DNA from: Pseudomonadota bacterium
Lineage (GTDB): Bacteria; Pseudomonadota; Gammaproteobacteria; Burkholderiales; Burkholderiaceae
Length of the DNA stretch: 15,135 nucleotides
Direction of reading: 5' to 3'
NCBI GenBank assembly: GCA_963205525.1
Contig: CAUJJP010000111.1
Location: 1-15,135 of the forward strand
In this document: one piece after another, positions 8,149-15,135 of the stretch
Position numbering within the stretch: position 1 is the first letter of the stretch
How the letters are laid out: the number at the start of each line of letters is the position of its first letter
The notes under the pieces: model-generated
Databases searched by the model: none
The model's input: only the letters and a program-made list of their open reading frames with translations
What the model was told of the DNA's origin: nothing
Made by a program: the position numbers and the translations under genes

Positions 8149-8180
8149 CCCCCTGGCCTGACTTGAAGCGAGAAACCACG

Positions 8181-8822
8181 ATGACCCTGTCCCTCAAGAT
8201 CGCGACCCCCCTGTTCGCCCTGGCGCTGGCCTCCCTGTCGGTCCAGGCCGCACCGGTGACGAGCATCGAGAAGCTCTACGGCTCGGGCACCGGCCGCGAT
8301 GCCACCGCCAGCACCGGCGCCGGCTCCTGCGACACGCTGAACGCCGGCTCGATCACGGTGCGCGACACCGAAAGCGGCTGCGCACGCTTCCACGACGCCT
8401 TCGACTTCTCCGCCATCGACTTCGAGAGCGTGGACCGCTTCGAGTTGACGCTGTCGTTCTCGGCCACCAACAGCTCGTTCTGGGGCATCCCGACCGAGAA
8501 GTGGACGGTGCGTCCGGCCGCCTCGGGCAGCCTGGGCAGCGGCGAGCGCTTCGACATGACCCACAGCGGTGGCACCACGACCCAGACCTTCGTCTTCGAC
8601 AGCCAACTGGACATCTTCGACGACATCGTCGACGCCGGCAGCTTCCACCTCTGGTTCGCCGAGCAGACCTGGGGCGCGGACAGCTTCACCCTGCAATCGG
8701 CACGGCTGGAGGTGTATGGCGAGGTCCGCCAGCCGACCCAGGTCGTGCCCGAGCCCGGCAGCCTGGCGCTGGCCGGGCTGGCCATCTTCGGTCTGGGGCT
8801 GGCGCGCCGGCGCGCGCGCTGA
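8181..8822 (+). CDS. PEP-CTERM sorting-domain protein (exosortase substrate)
   Basis: A 213-residue exported protein. The signal peptide is MTLSLKIATPLFALALASLSVQA, with cleavage near residue 23. The C-terminus carries a complete PEP-CTERM sorting signal: VPEPG, a hydrophobic segment (SLALAGLAIFGLGLA) and the basic tail RRRAR. In this class exosortase cuts at the signal and the protein goes to the cell surface or the exopolysaccharide matrix. The middle is Ser/Thr/Asp-rich and probably beta-rich, with two cysteines (C50 and C67) that could form a disulfide; I recognise no enzyme domain. The ATG at 8181 was chosen because the signal peptide begins there; a TTG six codons upstream is possible but adds a charged leader. 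It has its own sigma-54 promoter and is divergent from the cyclic di-GMP operon. The exosortase itself is not in the window. Confidence 0.9.
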   Translation: MTLSLKIATPLFALALASLSVQAAPVTSIEKLYGSGTGRDATASTGAGSCDTLNAGSITVRDTESGCARFHDAFDFSAIDFESVDRFELTLSFSATNSSFWGIPTEKWTVRPAASGSLGSGERFDMTHSGGTTTQTFVFDSQLDIFDDIVDAGSFHLWFAEQTWGADSFTLQSARLEVYGEVRQPTQVVPEPGSLALAGLAIFGLGLARRRAR

Positions 8823-8823
8823 C

Positions 8824-8849
8824 AGCCGCTGCAGCCGCTAAAGCCGCTG
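8824..8849. repeat. Imperfect 9-bp tandem repeat after the PEP-CTERM gene
   Basis: Three near-copies of cagccgctg follow the stop codon directly. They lead into the GC hairpin at 8846-8884. Confidence 0.5.
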
Positions 8850-8884
8850 CCGTCGGCGCCGCAGTCTGCGGCACCGGCGGCAGC
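8846..8884 (+). terminator. Strong GC hairpin between the PEP-CTERM gene and ruvC
   Basis: An inner perfect stem GCCGCA/TGCGGC (8858-8863 and 8867-8872, loop GTC) sits inside an outer stem GCTGCCG/CGGCAGC (8846-8852 and 8878-8884). There is no T-run, so it would not be a classical intrinsic terminator, but it could end or stabilise the PEP-CTERM transcript. It lies 24-62 bases after the stop codon. Confidence 0.4.
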
Positions 8885-8951
8885 GCTAGCATGGTGGGCA
8901 TGAAACCCGCCCGCCTTGCCCCCTGTGTCCGGCCACGCGGCGCCCTGTGCC

Positions 8952-9518
8952 GTGGCTGAGCTCGCGCCGCTGCGCATCCTGGGCATAGACCCCGGCCTGC
9001 AGCGCACCGGCTTCGGCGTGGTGGAGGCGCAGGGCAGCCGCCTGCGCTACCTGGCCAGCGGCACCATCAGCACCCTGGAGGCGCCGCGCGGCGACCTGCC
9101 GGGGCGGCTGAAGCTCATCTTCGCCGGCGTGCAGGAGGTGGTGCAGGCCTACGCACCCGACTGCGCCGCAGTCGAGATCGTGTTCGTCAACGTCAACCCG
9201 CAGAGCACGCTGCTGCTCGGGCAGGCGCGCGGCGCCGCGCTGGCGGCCCTGGTGGCGGCCGACCTCGCGGTGGCCGAGTACACCGCGCTGCAGATGAAGA
9301 AGGCGGTCGTCGGCCAGGGCCTGGCGCACAAGTCGCAGGTGCAGGCCATGGTGCAGCACCTGCTCGCCCTGCCCGCCGCGCCCGGGCGCGACGCCGCCGA
9401 CGCCCTCGGGCTGGCGATCACGCACGCCCATGTCGGGGTCTCGCTGGCGGCGCTGGGGGCGCAGTCCACGCTCGAGCGGCGCACGCACGCGCAGTACCGG
9501 CGCGGGCGCGTGTACTGA
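8952..9518 (+). CDS. ruvC: Holliday junction resolvase RuvC
   Basis: Endonuclease that cuts Holliday junctions after RuvAB branch migration. Family marks: [17 protein letters not shown] with the first catalytic Asp, [24 protein letters not shown] with the catalytic Glu and the DNA-contact segment, [19 protein letters not shown], and [14 protein letters not shown] with the two C-terminal Asp. All four acidic catalytic positions look present. From the GTG at 8952 the protein has 188 residues, close to the usual length. A TTG at 8916 would add 12 residues; neither start has a good ribosome site, so the start is uncertain. ruvA and ruvB, which commonly follow in betaproteobacteria, are absent; a restriction block on the other strand takes their place. 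No clear promoter was seen. Confidence 0.95.
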   Translation: MAELAPLRILGIDPGLQRTGFGVVEAQGSRLRYLASGTISTLEAPRGDLPGRLKLIFAGVQEVVQAYAPDCAAVEIVFVNVNPQSTLLLGQARGAALAALVAADLAVAEYTALQMKKAVVGQGLAHKSQVQAMVQHLLALPAAPGRDAADALGLAITHAHVGVSLAALGAQSTLERRTHAQYRRGRVY

Positions 9519-9532
9519 CCCGGCCGTCAATC

Positions 9533-9542
9533 CTGTCGACAG
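9533..9542. repeat. 10-bp perfect palindrome at the ruvC/restriction-block junction
   Basis: CTGTCGACAG lies 14 bases after the ruvC stop, where similarity of the remnant gene seems to end. It may be chance, or may mark the insertion junction. Confidence 0.4.
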
Positions 9543-9689
9543 TGGCTCGTGGCCGTGCTTCGGATTCGAGGCGGCATGAGCAGGCCCGCGCTTGCAGCTG
9601 CCTCAGTCAGCCACGTCCACCCCGGCAGACTTGACCAGGCCGTGAACCCGCTTGCGCTGCTCGGGCGCCATGGCCTCCAGGGGCGTCAT
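9540..9689 (-). pseudogene. Decayed 5' fragment of a probable HNH-type nuclease gene after hsdR
   Basis: An ATG at 9689 overlaps the hsdR stop (ATGA) and opens a 28-residue frame beginning [16 protein letters not shown] and ending AGVDVAD at a TGA (9603-9605). Reading through that stop in the same frame gives AASNPKHGHE about ten codons later. From memory, a family of HNH-type proteins often found in restriction loci begins this way, with AG(I/V)DVSDW followed by KGG...KAASNPKYCYEW. The remnant aligns with that pattern without any gap: W has become a stop (TGG to TGA), and YCY has become HGH. Similarity seems to end near 9546, just 28 bases from the ruvC stop. I infer a truncated, dead gene. 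Alternatively the 28-residue frame could be a real short peptide. The family match is recalled, not searched. Confidence 0.55.
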
Positions 9690-12600
9690 GCCGTCGCCCA
9701 GTCTGCCGACAGCGACTCCGCCTGCCTCAGCACCGTCTCCGTCGCCTCCTCCTGCCGATCCGGCGGGTACTTGTGGCGGCGCAGCAGCGTCTTCACCATC
9801 ACACGCAGCCTGGCGCGCACCGTCTCGCGCCTGGCCCAGTCCACGGTGACGGACCTGCGCAGGCTCAGCGTCAGCTCGACGGCAATCTTCTTCAGCGTCT
9901 CGTCGCCCAGCTCGCGCACCGCCGCCTCGTTGGTGGCCAGCGCGTCGTAGAAGGCCAGCTCCTCGTGGTTCAAGCCCAGGGTCTCGCCACGCTGCGCCGC
10001 GGCCTGGAACTTCCTGGCCATCTCGATCAGTTCCTCGATGACCTGCGCCGTCTCGACGGCGCGGTTGCGGTAGCGCGTCAGGCTCTGCTGCAGCAGTTCC
10101 GAGAACTTGGCGCTCTGCACGACGTTGGTCTTGAAGCGCGACTTGATCTCGCCCTTCAGCAGCCGCTCCAGCAGTTCGACGGCCAGGTTGCGCTCCTTCA
10201 TGTGGCGCACGTCCTCCAGGAAGTCGTCGGACAGCACGCCGATGTCCGGGCGCTTCAGCCCTGCGGCGGCGAAGATGTCCATGACCTCGTCGCTGACCAC
10301 CGCGCGGCTGATGATTTGCCGCAGTGCGTGTTCCTTCTGCTCGTCGCTCAGTTTCCTGTCGGTGCCGGCGTGCTTGGTCAGCGCCGCCTTGACCGCCTGC
10401 AGGAAGGCCAGTTCGTCGCGGTGCGCCAGCGCCTCGTCCAGGGTGCAGCACAGGGCGAAGGCCTTGCTGGCGGCCAGCACCGCGTCGGCAAAGCGCTTCT
10501 TGCCATCCTGAAGCCCCAGCACATGGTCGGCCACGGCCGGCAGCAGTTGCCAGGCCTTGCTGCGGAAGTCGGCGTACTCGACACCGTGCAGCAGGTCGTA
10601 CAGCACGTCGATCTGCTCCTGCAGCACGGCCAGCGCCTCGTGCGCGTCGATGGTCGGCCTGCCGCGCCCGTGGGCCTGGGTGTAGTCGGCCAAGGCGGCC
10701 TTCAGCTCGTTGGCAATGCCGATGTAGTCGACCACCAGGCCGCCCGGCTTGTCCTTGAAGACACGGTTCACCCGTGCGATGGCCTGCATCAGGTTGTGGC
10801 CGCGCATGGGCTTGTCCACGTACATCGTGTGCAGGCAGGGCGCGTCGAAGCCGGTGAGCCACATGTCGCGCACGATGACCAGCTTGAACGGGTCGGCCGG
10901 GTTCTTGAAGCGCGTCTCCAGGCGCTTGCGCACGTCCTTCGGGTAGATGTGCGGTTTCAGCAAGGCCTTGTCGGAGGCCGAGCCGGTCATCACGACCTTG
11001 ATGGCGCCCTGCATGGGGTCGTCGCTGTGCCAGGCTGGCCGCAGCGCGGCTATTGCCGAGTACAGGTGCACGCAGATGTCGCGGCTCATCGCCACGACCA
11101 TCGCCTTGCCATCCATCGCGCTCAGCCGGTTCTCGAAGTGGGCCACGATGTCGGCCGCCACCTTCTGCACCCGCGGCGGCGCACCGACCAGTTGCTCCAG
11201 CGCGGCCCAGCGGCGCAACCTGGCCAGCTTGGCACTGTCATCGGCCTGGCCTTCCTCGTCCTCGGTCAGCGCGTCCACCTCGCTGTCGAGCTGCCCGACA
11301 TCGGTCTCCCTCAGCTCCAGCCGGGCCAGGCGGCTTTCGTAGTAGATGGGCACGGTGGCGCCGTCGCGCACCGCCTGCTCGATGTCGTAGATGTGGACGT
11401 AGTCGCCGAACACGGCGCGCGTGTCGCGGTCGCTCAAGGAAACCGGCGTGCCGGTGAAGGCGACGAAGGTGGCGCCGGGCAGCGCGTCGCGCAGGTGCTG
11501 GGCGTAGCCATAGCGCACGGCGCTGTCCGGGCGCCCTGCTGATTCGCGCACGGCGCTGGTGCCGGTCGTCAGCGCTGGGGTGGGCAGCGCCTCGCCCTCG
11601 GCGGCCTGCAGCACGGTCGCCTCGTTGGCGGCCGATTTGCCATTGCCGCCCACCAGCCGCGCCTCGAAGCCGTACTGCGTGCGGTGCGCCTCGTCGCAGA
11701 TGACGACGATGTTGCGCCGCTCGGAGAGCACGGGGAACGTGTCCTCGTCCTCGCCCGGCGTGAACTTCTGGATGGTCGTGAAGATGATGCCGCCCGAGGG
11801 CCTGTGGCTCAGCAGGCGGCGCAGCTCGGGCCGGGTGTCGGCCTGCACCGGCGTCTCGCGCAGCATCTGGCTGGCGGCGGCGAACACGCCGAAGAGCTGG
11901 TTGTCCAGGTCGTTGCGGTCGGTCACCACCACCAGCGTCGGGTTGCCCATGTCCGGGTGCGCCATCAGCGCGCCGGCCAGGCAGCTCATCTCTATGCTCT
12001 TGCCCGCGCCCTGGGTGTGCCAGACGACGCCGCCCTTGCCCTTCAGCCGCGCGTCGCCGCCCGGCCTTGACGCCGCCAGCACGCTCTTCACCACCGCCCG
12101 CACCGCGTGGAACTGGTGGTAGCCGGCCACCTTCTTGACCAGCCGGCCGGCGGCCTCGCCACCGTCCTCGAAGATCACGAAATGGCGCAGGTATTCCAGC
12201 AACAGTTCGCGCTGGCACAGCCCCAGCACCAGCGTCTGCAGCTCGCGCATCGCACCCAGCGGGTCGGTGGCCACGCCGTCGATGGTGCGCCAGGCCATGA
12301 AGCGCTCGCGCTCGCTGGTGAGCGAGCCCATGCGCGCCTGGACCCCGTCGCTGATGACCTGCAGCACGTTGGCGTGGAACAGATCGGGGATGTCCTGCTG
12401 GTAGGTCTGCAGCTGGTTCCACGCCGCCCAGATGTCGGCGTCCTCGTCGCCGGGGTTCTTCAGCTCGAACAACACCAGCGGCAGGCCGTTGACGAACAGC
12501 AGCACGTCGGGCCGGCGCATGAGCTTCGGCCCCTGCACGCTGAACTGGTTGACGGCGAGGAAATCGTTGGCCGCCACGTCGGCGAAGTCCAGCAGCCGCA

Positions 12601-12946
12601 CGCGCTCGCCTCGCGTCTGCCCGTCCTTCTGGAACTCCACCGGCACGCCGTCGACCAGCCAGCGGTGCAGCTGGCGGTTGGCGTTGACCAGGCCCGGCAC
12701 ATTGGGGTTGAGCACGCGGCGCAAGGCGTCGTCGCGGGCACCGGGCGGGAGCTGCGGGTTCAGCCGCGCGATGGCCTCGCGCAGCCGGCCGGTCAGCATC
12801 ACCTCGCGGTAGCTCGCGCGCTCAAGGCCGGGCGTGCGGGCGTCGGGCGGGGAGATGTCGGGGCCGTGGGCGGTGGCCCAGCCCAGGCCGGCGAGCCATT
12901 CGAGCATGGCCTGTTCGACCGCGTCTTCGCTGATGGCGGCCTTCAC
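9686..12946 (-). CDS. hsdR: Type I restriction enzyme, R subunit (HsdR)
   Basis: The motor and nuclease subunit that translocates and cuts DNA lacking the host methylation; it works in a complex with HsdM and HsdS. 1086 residues, the usual size. The N-terminal PD-(D/E)XK nuclease has D147 (RRPDVLLF) and E161-L-K163 (LFELKNP). The SF2 translocase follows with Walker A TQGAGKS (311-317), DEAH box [11 protein letters not shown] (418-421), AFTGTPV (about 496-502), and QAIARVNR in the last helicase motif. The region between DEAH and FTGTP holds an Ala/Gly-rich segment (about 430-478) that looks longer than in the HsdR proteins I remember. The start is the GTG at 12946, with AAGGA about nine bases upstream inside the toxin gene; the toxin stop overlaps it (GTGA), so translation is probably coupled. 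The stop overlaps the ATG of the downstream remnant. Confidence 0.96.
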   Translation of the reverse strand: MKAAISEDAVEQAMLEWLAGLGWATAHGPDISPPDARTPGLERASYREVMLTGRLREAIARLNPQLPPGARDDALRRVLNPNVPGLVNANRQLHRWLVDGVPVEFQKDGQTRGERVRLLDFADVAANDFLAVNQFSVQGPKLMRRPDVLLFVNGLPLVLFELKNPGDEDADIWAAWNQLQTYQQDIPDLFHANVLQVISDGVQARMGSLTSERERFMAWRTIDGVATDPLGAMRELQTLVLGLCQRELLLEYLRHFVIFEDGGEAAGRLVKKVAGYHQFHAVRAVVKSVLAASRPGGDARLKGKGGVVWHTQGAGKSIEMSCLAGALMAHPDMGNPTLVVVTDRNDLDNQLFGVFAAASQMLRETPVQADTRPELRRLLSHRPSGGIIFTTIQKFTPGEDEDTFPVLSERRNIVVICDEAHRTQYGFEARLVGGNGKSAANEATVLQAAEGEALPTPALTTGTSAVRESAGRPDSAVRYGYAQHLRDALPGATFVAFTGTPVSLSDRDTRAVFGDYVHIYDIEQAVRDGATVPIYYESRLARLELRETDVGQLDSEVDALTEDEEGQADDSAKLARLRRWAALEQLVGAPPRVQKVAADIVAHFENRLSAMDGKAMVVAMSRDICVHLYSAIAALRPAWHSDDPMQGAIKVVMTGSASDKALLKPHIYPKDVRKRLETRFKNPADPFKLVIVRDMWLTGFDAPCLHTMYVDKPMRGHNLMQAIARVNRVFKDKPGGLVVDYIGIANELKAALADYTQAHGRGRPTIDAHEALAVLQEQIDVLYDLLHGVEYADFRSKAWQLLPAVADHVLGLQDGKKRFADAVLAASKAFALCCTLDEALAHRDELAFLQAVKAALTKHAGTDRKLSDEQKEHALRQIISRAVVSDEVMDIFAAAGLKRPDIGVLSDDFLEDVRHMKERNLAVELLERLLKGEIKSRFKTNVVQSAKFSELLQQSLTRYRNRAVETAQVIEELIEMARKFQAAAQRGETLGLNHEELAFYDALATNEAAVRELGDETLKKIAVELTLSLRRSVTVDWARRETVRARLRVMVKTLLRRHKYPPDRQEEATETVLRQAESLSADWATA

Positions 12947-13284
12947 TGCTTTCGATCCTTCGGCTGGGTCAGAGCGCCCGGCACGTCGCGTGCGCCATGC
13001 AACACGCGCCAGATCTCGATGTGCTGGGCACGCTGAAGGTAGAAGACCTGGTAAGGGAAGCGCGTCAGCGGCCAGACGCGCAGGTCGGGCAGGCTCAACG
13101 CTTCACCCCACCGCGGCGAACCGATGCCGGGCTGCCCCGCGATCCGCTGGTAGGCGGCGTCCAGCTCGGCGAGAAACCGCAGGCCCAATGCACCGCCACC
13201 CTCATCGGTGTAGCGGTCCGCCGCAGCCTCGACATCAGCTCGCGCAGCCGCGCGGACGACGAGCCGCGCAGACGCCGAAGCCAC
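12943..13284 (-). CDS. parE: ParE/RelE-superfamily toxin of a type II toxin-antitoxin pair
   Basis: 113 residues, slightly longer than usual for the family. Marks: an N-terminal strand [23 protein letters not shown], a helix [22 protein letters not shown], the [16 protein letters not shown] hairpin, and the typical end [17 protein letters not shown]. ParE toxins generally poison DNA gyrase, while RelE cuts mRNA; sequence alone favours ParE because of the arrangement with a ribbon-helix-helix antitoxin. The start is a GTG six bases past the antitoxin stop, so the pair is a tight operon. The 3' end overlaps the hsdR start by four bases. This puts an addiction module between the specificity and restriction genes. 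Confidence 0.88.
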   Translation of the reverse strand: MASASARLVVRAAARADVEAAADRYTDEGGGALGLRFLAELDAAYQRIAGQPGIGSPRWGEALSLPDLRVWPLTRFPYQVFYLQRAQHIEIWRVLHGARDVPGALTQPKDRKQ

Positions 13285-13289
13285 GCGGC

Positions 13290-13583
13290 TCAGGCTTCGC
13301 TGGCCTGGCGGCGCCGCGCCTTGGCGGCGGTCGGCGCGGCGCCCTTTGCGGCCGCGCGCTCGCGTACGCGTTCACGCAGACCCGCGAAGTAGGCTGCATC
13401 GGCCTCGCCGACGATCGGCGAGGCCGCGCCTTCAAGCAGCAGCTGACGCAGCTTCTCATGCTCCTTCTCGCGGCGAATCAGTGCGCGAAGATACTCGCTG
13501 CTGCTGGTGTAGCCGCGGCCGGCAACCTGCTCGTCGACGAAGGCCCTCAACTCGTCGGGCAAGGAGATGTTCATCGTGCTCAT
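13290..13583 (-). CDS. parD: ParD-like ribbon-helix-helix antitoxin
   Basis: 97 residues. The N-terminus MNISLPDELRAFVDEQVAGRGYTSSSEYLRALIRREKE is the typical ParD/CopG ribbon-helix-helix DNA-binding and dimer domain; the rest (GEADAAYFAGLRERVRER...) is the toxin-binding arm, ending in a basic, Ala-rich tail. It should neutralise the toxin encoded five bases downstream and repress its own promoter. Two starts are possible: ATG at 13583, or ATG at 13574, which begins MNISLP exactly as ParD proteins usually do. The predicted promoter places transcription start near 13583, which favours the second ATG or a leaderless message. Tandem 10-bp repeats lie just upstream. Confidence 0.88.
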   Translation of the reverse strand: MSTMNISLPDELRAFVDEQVAGRGYTSSSEYLRALIRREKEHEKLRQLLLEGAASPIVGEADAAYFAGLRERVRERAAAKGAAPTAAKARRRQASEA

Positions 13584-13589
13584 GCGGGC

Positions 13590-13618
13590 AGCGTATCCTG
13601 ATTGGCAAGGATTGGCAA
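13590..13618 (-). promoter_or_regulatory. Candidate promoter of parD-parE-hsdR
   Basis: Minus-strand TTGCCA (13618-13613; one mismatch to TTGACA), 17 bases, then TACGCT (13595-13590; three of six matches to TATAAT). The start would fall close to the parD ATG. It would let parD, parE and hsdR be transcribed without hsdS. Confidence 0.4.
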
Positions 13619-13619
13619 A
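13600..13619. promoter_or_regulatory. Tandem 10-bp repeat, probable ParD operator
   Basis: gattggcaag and gattggcaaa lie head to tail, spaced by one helical turn and overlapping the candidate -35 and spacer. Ribbon-helix-helix antitoxins bind such repeats cooperatively, so self-repression is likely. The match to ParD binding is inferred from position only. Confidence 0.5.
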
Positions 13620-13670
13620 CCGGCGTCCGGGTCAGTCGGCCTGCGAAGCCCGCGACAGCGGGTGGCGCGT

Positions 13671-15071
13671 TCAGGCAGGGGCGGCTTCGGCCACGACGGC
13701 CTCGGCTTCGGGCAGGCGCAGCTTGCCGGAGATGAGGCGGGGGAGCAGGGTGTCGCGCAGCTCCGCCAACGTGCTTGTTCGCACGCGGTTTGCCGCGACC
13801 TGCTTCAGCAACGGACGAACTACGTCCGTGAATGCGCTCCTGACCGCAGTTGGTGCCGAAACGATGTTCAGCGTCGCAATCTGGTCTGCCTTGACTCGTT
13901 GATGACTGTTGGACGTGCCGGTTACGAGCGTCCGTACCTGCGCCTCGAACGCCGATGCACGAAGCGTGGAGTAGAGCAACTCGGGGCTTGCCGTCTTCCG
14001 GGAGACCCAGGGGAGGAACTCGGTCGAGCAGATTGCTTGGTCTCCCACATCGGCTGTGTACCAAACGCGCGGGATATGAGGATTCAACTTCGATTGCAGC
14101 ACCGCACCTCGAGGAATGCGTGTCTTGTTGCTTTTGATGCTCCCGCCCGCTTCGAGCACAGGCAACTCGCCCGCGTCGAAGGCGGGCAGGCTGTAGTGCT
14201 CGAACGTCATCGTTGGAAAGTCCAATGGCTTTACCGAGCCTTTGGCGAGTGTCGCAAGATCTCCAAAGCAACCGACTTGCCACCCCTTCGGAATCAACCC
14301 CAGCGCCGATTCCTCGAACTCGGCGGGGAACAGCGCGGCCGTGGCGGCGTCCATGCCTTCGGGCTCGCGGCCCTCGGCCTTGGCGCGCACCGGGTCGAAG
14401 TTGATGAACCAGCTCTTGAACAGCGCCTGGGCGATGGCTTCCAGGGTGGCGTTGGTTTGGCGCAGGAGGTCGATGCGGTCGTCCAGACTGCCGAGCAGCA
14501 CCTCAATAGCCTGGCGCTCCTTGGATTCGGGCACGGGAACCGGGAGTTTTCGCAGGTCCTTGAGGTTGATGGTTGTTTGAACCGTCGTATTCGCGGCGAC
14601 ACCCAAGGCACGCTGTGACTCTGGCGAGCGAAGCGCTAAGGCAATCCAGCGCGCGAGCTTCGCTTCCCTCGGTCGAATGACGGCCACTGCCCGAGCGACA
14701 TTCCATCCAGCAAGCGAAGGCGGGACAACGGCGATTTGACCCACAGTTCCCACAACAGTGATGAGCACATCGTCAGCCCGTAGGCGAGTGCGCGTGTACT
14801 TGGCTTCGACGTCGGTCGCGATTGACAGGACGTCGGACGTATCGAGACCAAAGGCGCGAAAGTTGTTCACTCGCACCATCGGAACGCCGCCTGAGACGCA
14901 TTGCCCCGGTTGAACAACGCCGTACGTGACAGAACCTTCGACCGCCAGGGATTCCAGCGGTACTTGGGTCCATCCGGGCGGCAGGGTCGCCTCAGACCGC
15001 ACACCCCCCCCCAGCTTCTCGCGAATCACCGCATCCAACTCAGCATGTCGGCGTGGCCGCTGGCTGCGCAT
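13671..15071 (-). CDS. hsdS: Type I restriction-modification specificity subunit (HsdS)
   Basis: 466 residues; sets the DNA target of the HsdM/HsdR complex. Layout: a 30-residue leader, first target-recognition domain (about 31-170) starting LPPGWTQVPLESLA, central conserved helices (about 171-235: KERQAIEVLLGSLDDRIDLL, TLEAIAQALFKSWFINFDPV), second recognition domain (about 259-405) starting LIPKGWQVGCFGDLA, and the second conserved helix (about 410-456: STLAELRDTLLPRLISGKLRL). The recognition domains are less GC-rich than the conserved parts, as expected for exchanged modules. The ATG at 15071 is three bases past the stop of the gene upstream, suggesting coupled translation. A run of nine G falls at codons 20-23, so slipped replication would shift the frame. 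A GTG just after the run (codon 24) is an alternative start that would put the run in the leader. Confidence 0.93.
   Translation of the reverse strand: MRSQRPRRHAELDAVIREKLGGGVRSEATLPPGWTQVPLESLAVEGSVTYGVVQPGQCVSGGVPMVRVNNFRAFGLDTSDVLSIATDVEAKYTRTRLRADDVLITVVGTVGQIAVVPPSLAGWNVARAVAVIRPREAKLARWIALALRSPESQRALGVAANTTVQTTINLKDLRKLPVPVPESKERQAIEVLLGSLDDRIDLLRQTNATLEAIAQALFKSWFINFDPVRAKAEGREPEGMDAATAALFPAEFEESALGLIPKGWQVGCFGDLATLAKGSVKPLDFPTMTFEHYSLPAFDAGELPVLEAGGSIKSNKTRIPRGAVLQSKLNPHIPRVWYTADVGDQAICSTEFLPWVSRKTASPELLYSTLRASAFEAQVRTLVTGTSNSHQRVKADQIATLNIVSAPTAVRSAFTDVVRPLLKQVAANRVRTSTLAELRDTLLPRLISGKLRLPEAEAVVAEAAPA
15004..15012. repeat. Run of nine G (coding strand) in the 5' end of hsdS
   Basis: Nine consecutive C on the plus strand, the longest single-base run I noticed in the window. 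It encodes the end of Leu20 and Gly21-23 of HsdS. Runs of this length can slip during replication and switch a gene on and off. Confidence 0.9.
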
Positions 15072-15074
15072 GGC

Positions 15075-15135
15075 TCACGCTTCGCCCCTGATCATCGCGA
15101 CGACGGCCGCACGCGCCGCGTCGAACCGTTCCGGG
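15075..15135 (-). CDS. C-terminal end of an unidentified gene upstream of hsdS (possibly hsdM)
   Basis: A frame enters from the window edge and ends with ERFDAARAAVVAMIRGEA and a TGA at 15075-15077, three bases before the hsdS ATG. Position suggests hsdM, which usually precedes hsdS, or an accessory gene of the restriction locus. The 19 visible residues are too few to identify the family. Confidence 0.4.
   Translation of the reverse strand, partial: PERFDAARAAVVAMIRGEA

Larger units (their letters stand above)
7798..8180. other. Divergent intergenic region (383 bp) between the signalling operon and the PEP-CTERM gene
   Basis: No convincing gene. It is visibly less GC-rich than its flanks. 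It holds, from left to right: a small palindrome CTCAAGTTGAG at 7854-7864, a TGTC-N9-GACA inverted repeat at 8003-8019 nested with a CTGAC/GTCAG pair, a sigma-54 promoter at 8095-8110 reading right, and a GC hairpin at 8127-8148. No clear sigma-70 or sigma-54 promoter for the leftward operon could be recognised. Confidence 0.7.

Noticed and set aside
8891..8959. 22-codon frame with ATG ahead of ruvC
   Set aside because: Overlaps the ruvC start in another frame, with no ribosome site and no recognisable peptide; a leader peptide cannot be supported.
10947..12812. Several plus-strand frames opposite hsdR
   Set aside because: All are antisense shadows of a gene with complete nuclease and helicase motifs.

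Overview
The window is GC-rich (roughly 70 percent by eye) bacterial DNA with tightly packed genes. The proteins look betaproteobacterial, most likely Burkholderiales or Rhodocyclales: purH and ruvC are housekeeping genes that I recall as near neighbours in those groups (fis-purH-ruvC-ruvAB), and a PEP-CTERM (exosortase-substrate) protein sits behind a textbook sigma-54 promoter, an arrangement known from floc- and biofilm-forming betaproteobacteria. No tRNA, rRNA, CRISPR array or insertion sequence was seen.

Left part (1-1700): purH, complete, on the plus strand. Middle part (1706-8822): about 7 kb that separates purH from ruvC. It holds a minus-strand operon of three signalling genes, transcribed in the order response regulator (REC, DUF3369-like region, degenerate GGDEF, EAL), periplasmic sugar-type binding protein, and membrane histidine kinase with three PAS-like domains. 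The binding-protein stop and the kinase start overlap (ATGA). No transport permease or ATPase gene is present, so the binding protein is probably the ligand sensor of the kinase, and the output is probably breakdown of cyclic di-GMP. A 383-bp intergenic region separates this operon from a divergent PEP-CTERM gene and carries a -24/-12 promoter.

Right part (8952-15135): ruvC, then, convergent to it, a minus-strand type I restriction-modification block. Read in its transcription direction this is the end of an unidentified upstream gene, hsdS, a ParD/ParE-like toxin-antitoxin pair, hsdR, and a decayed remnant that I take to be an HNH-type gene. The genes are chained by very short gaps or 4-base stop/start overlaps (GTGA between parE and hsdR, ATGA between hsdR and the remnant). 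hsdS carries a run of nine G near its 5' end. ruvA and ruvB do not follow ruvC, so the restriction block appears to have been inserted directly after it.

The two most interesting systems are the ligand-binding-protein/kinase/c-di-GMP operon placed back to back with a sigma-54-driven surface protein gene, and the toxin-antitoxin pair wired into a restriction operon so that hsdR is translated from the toxin message.
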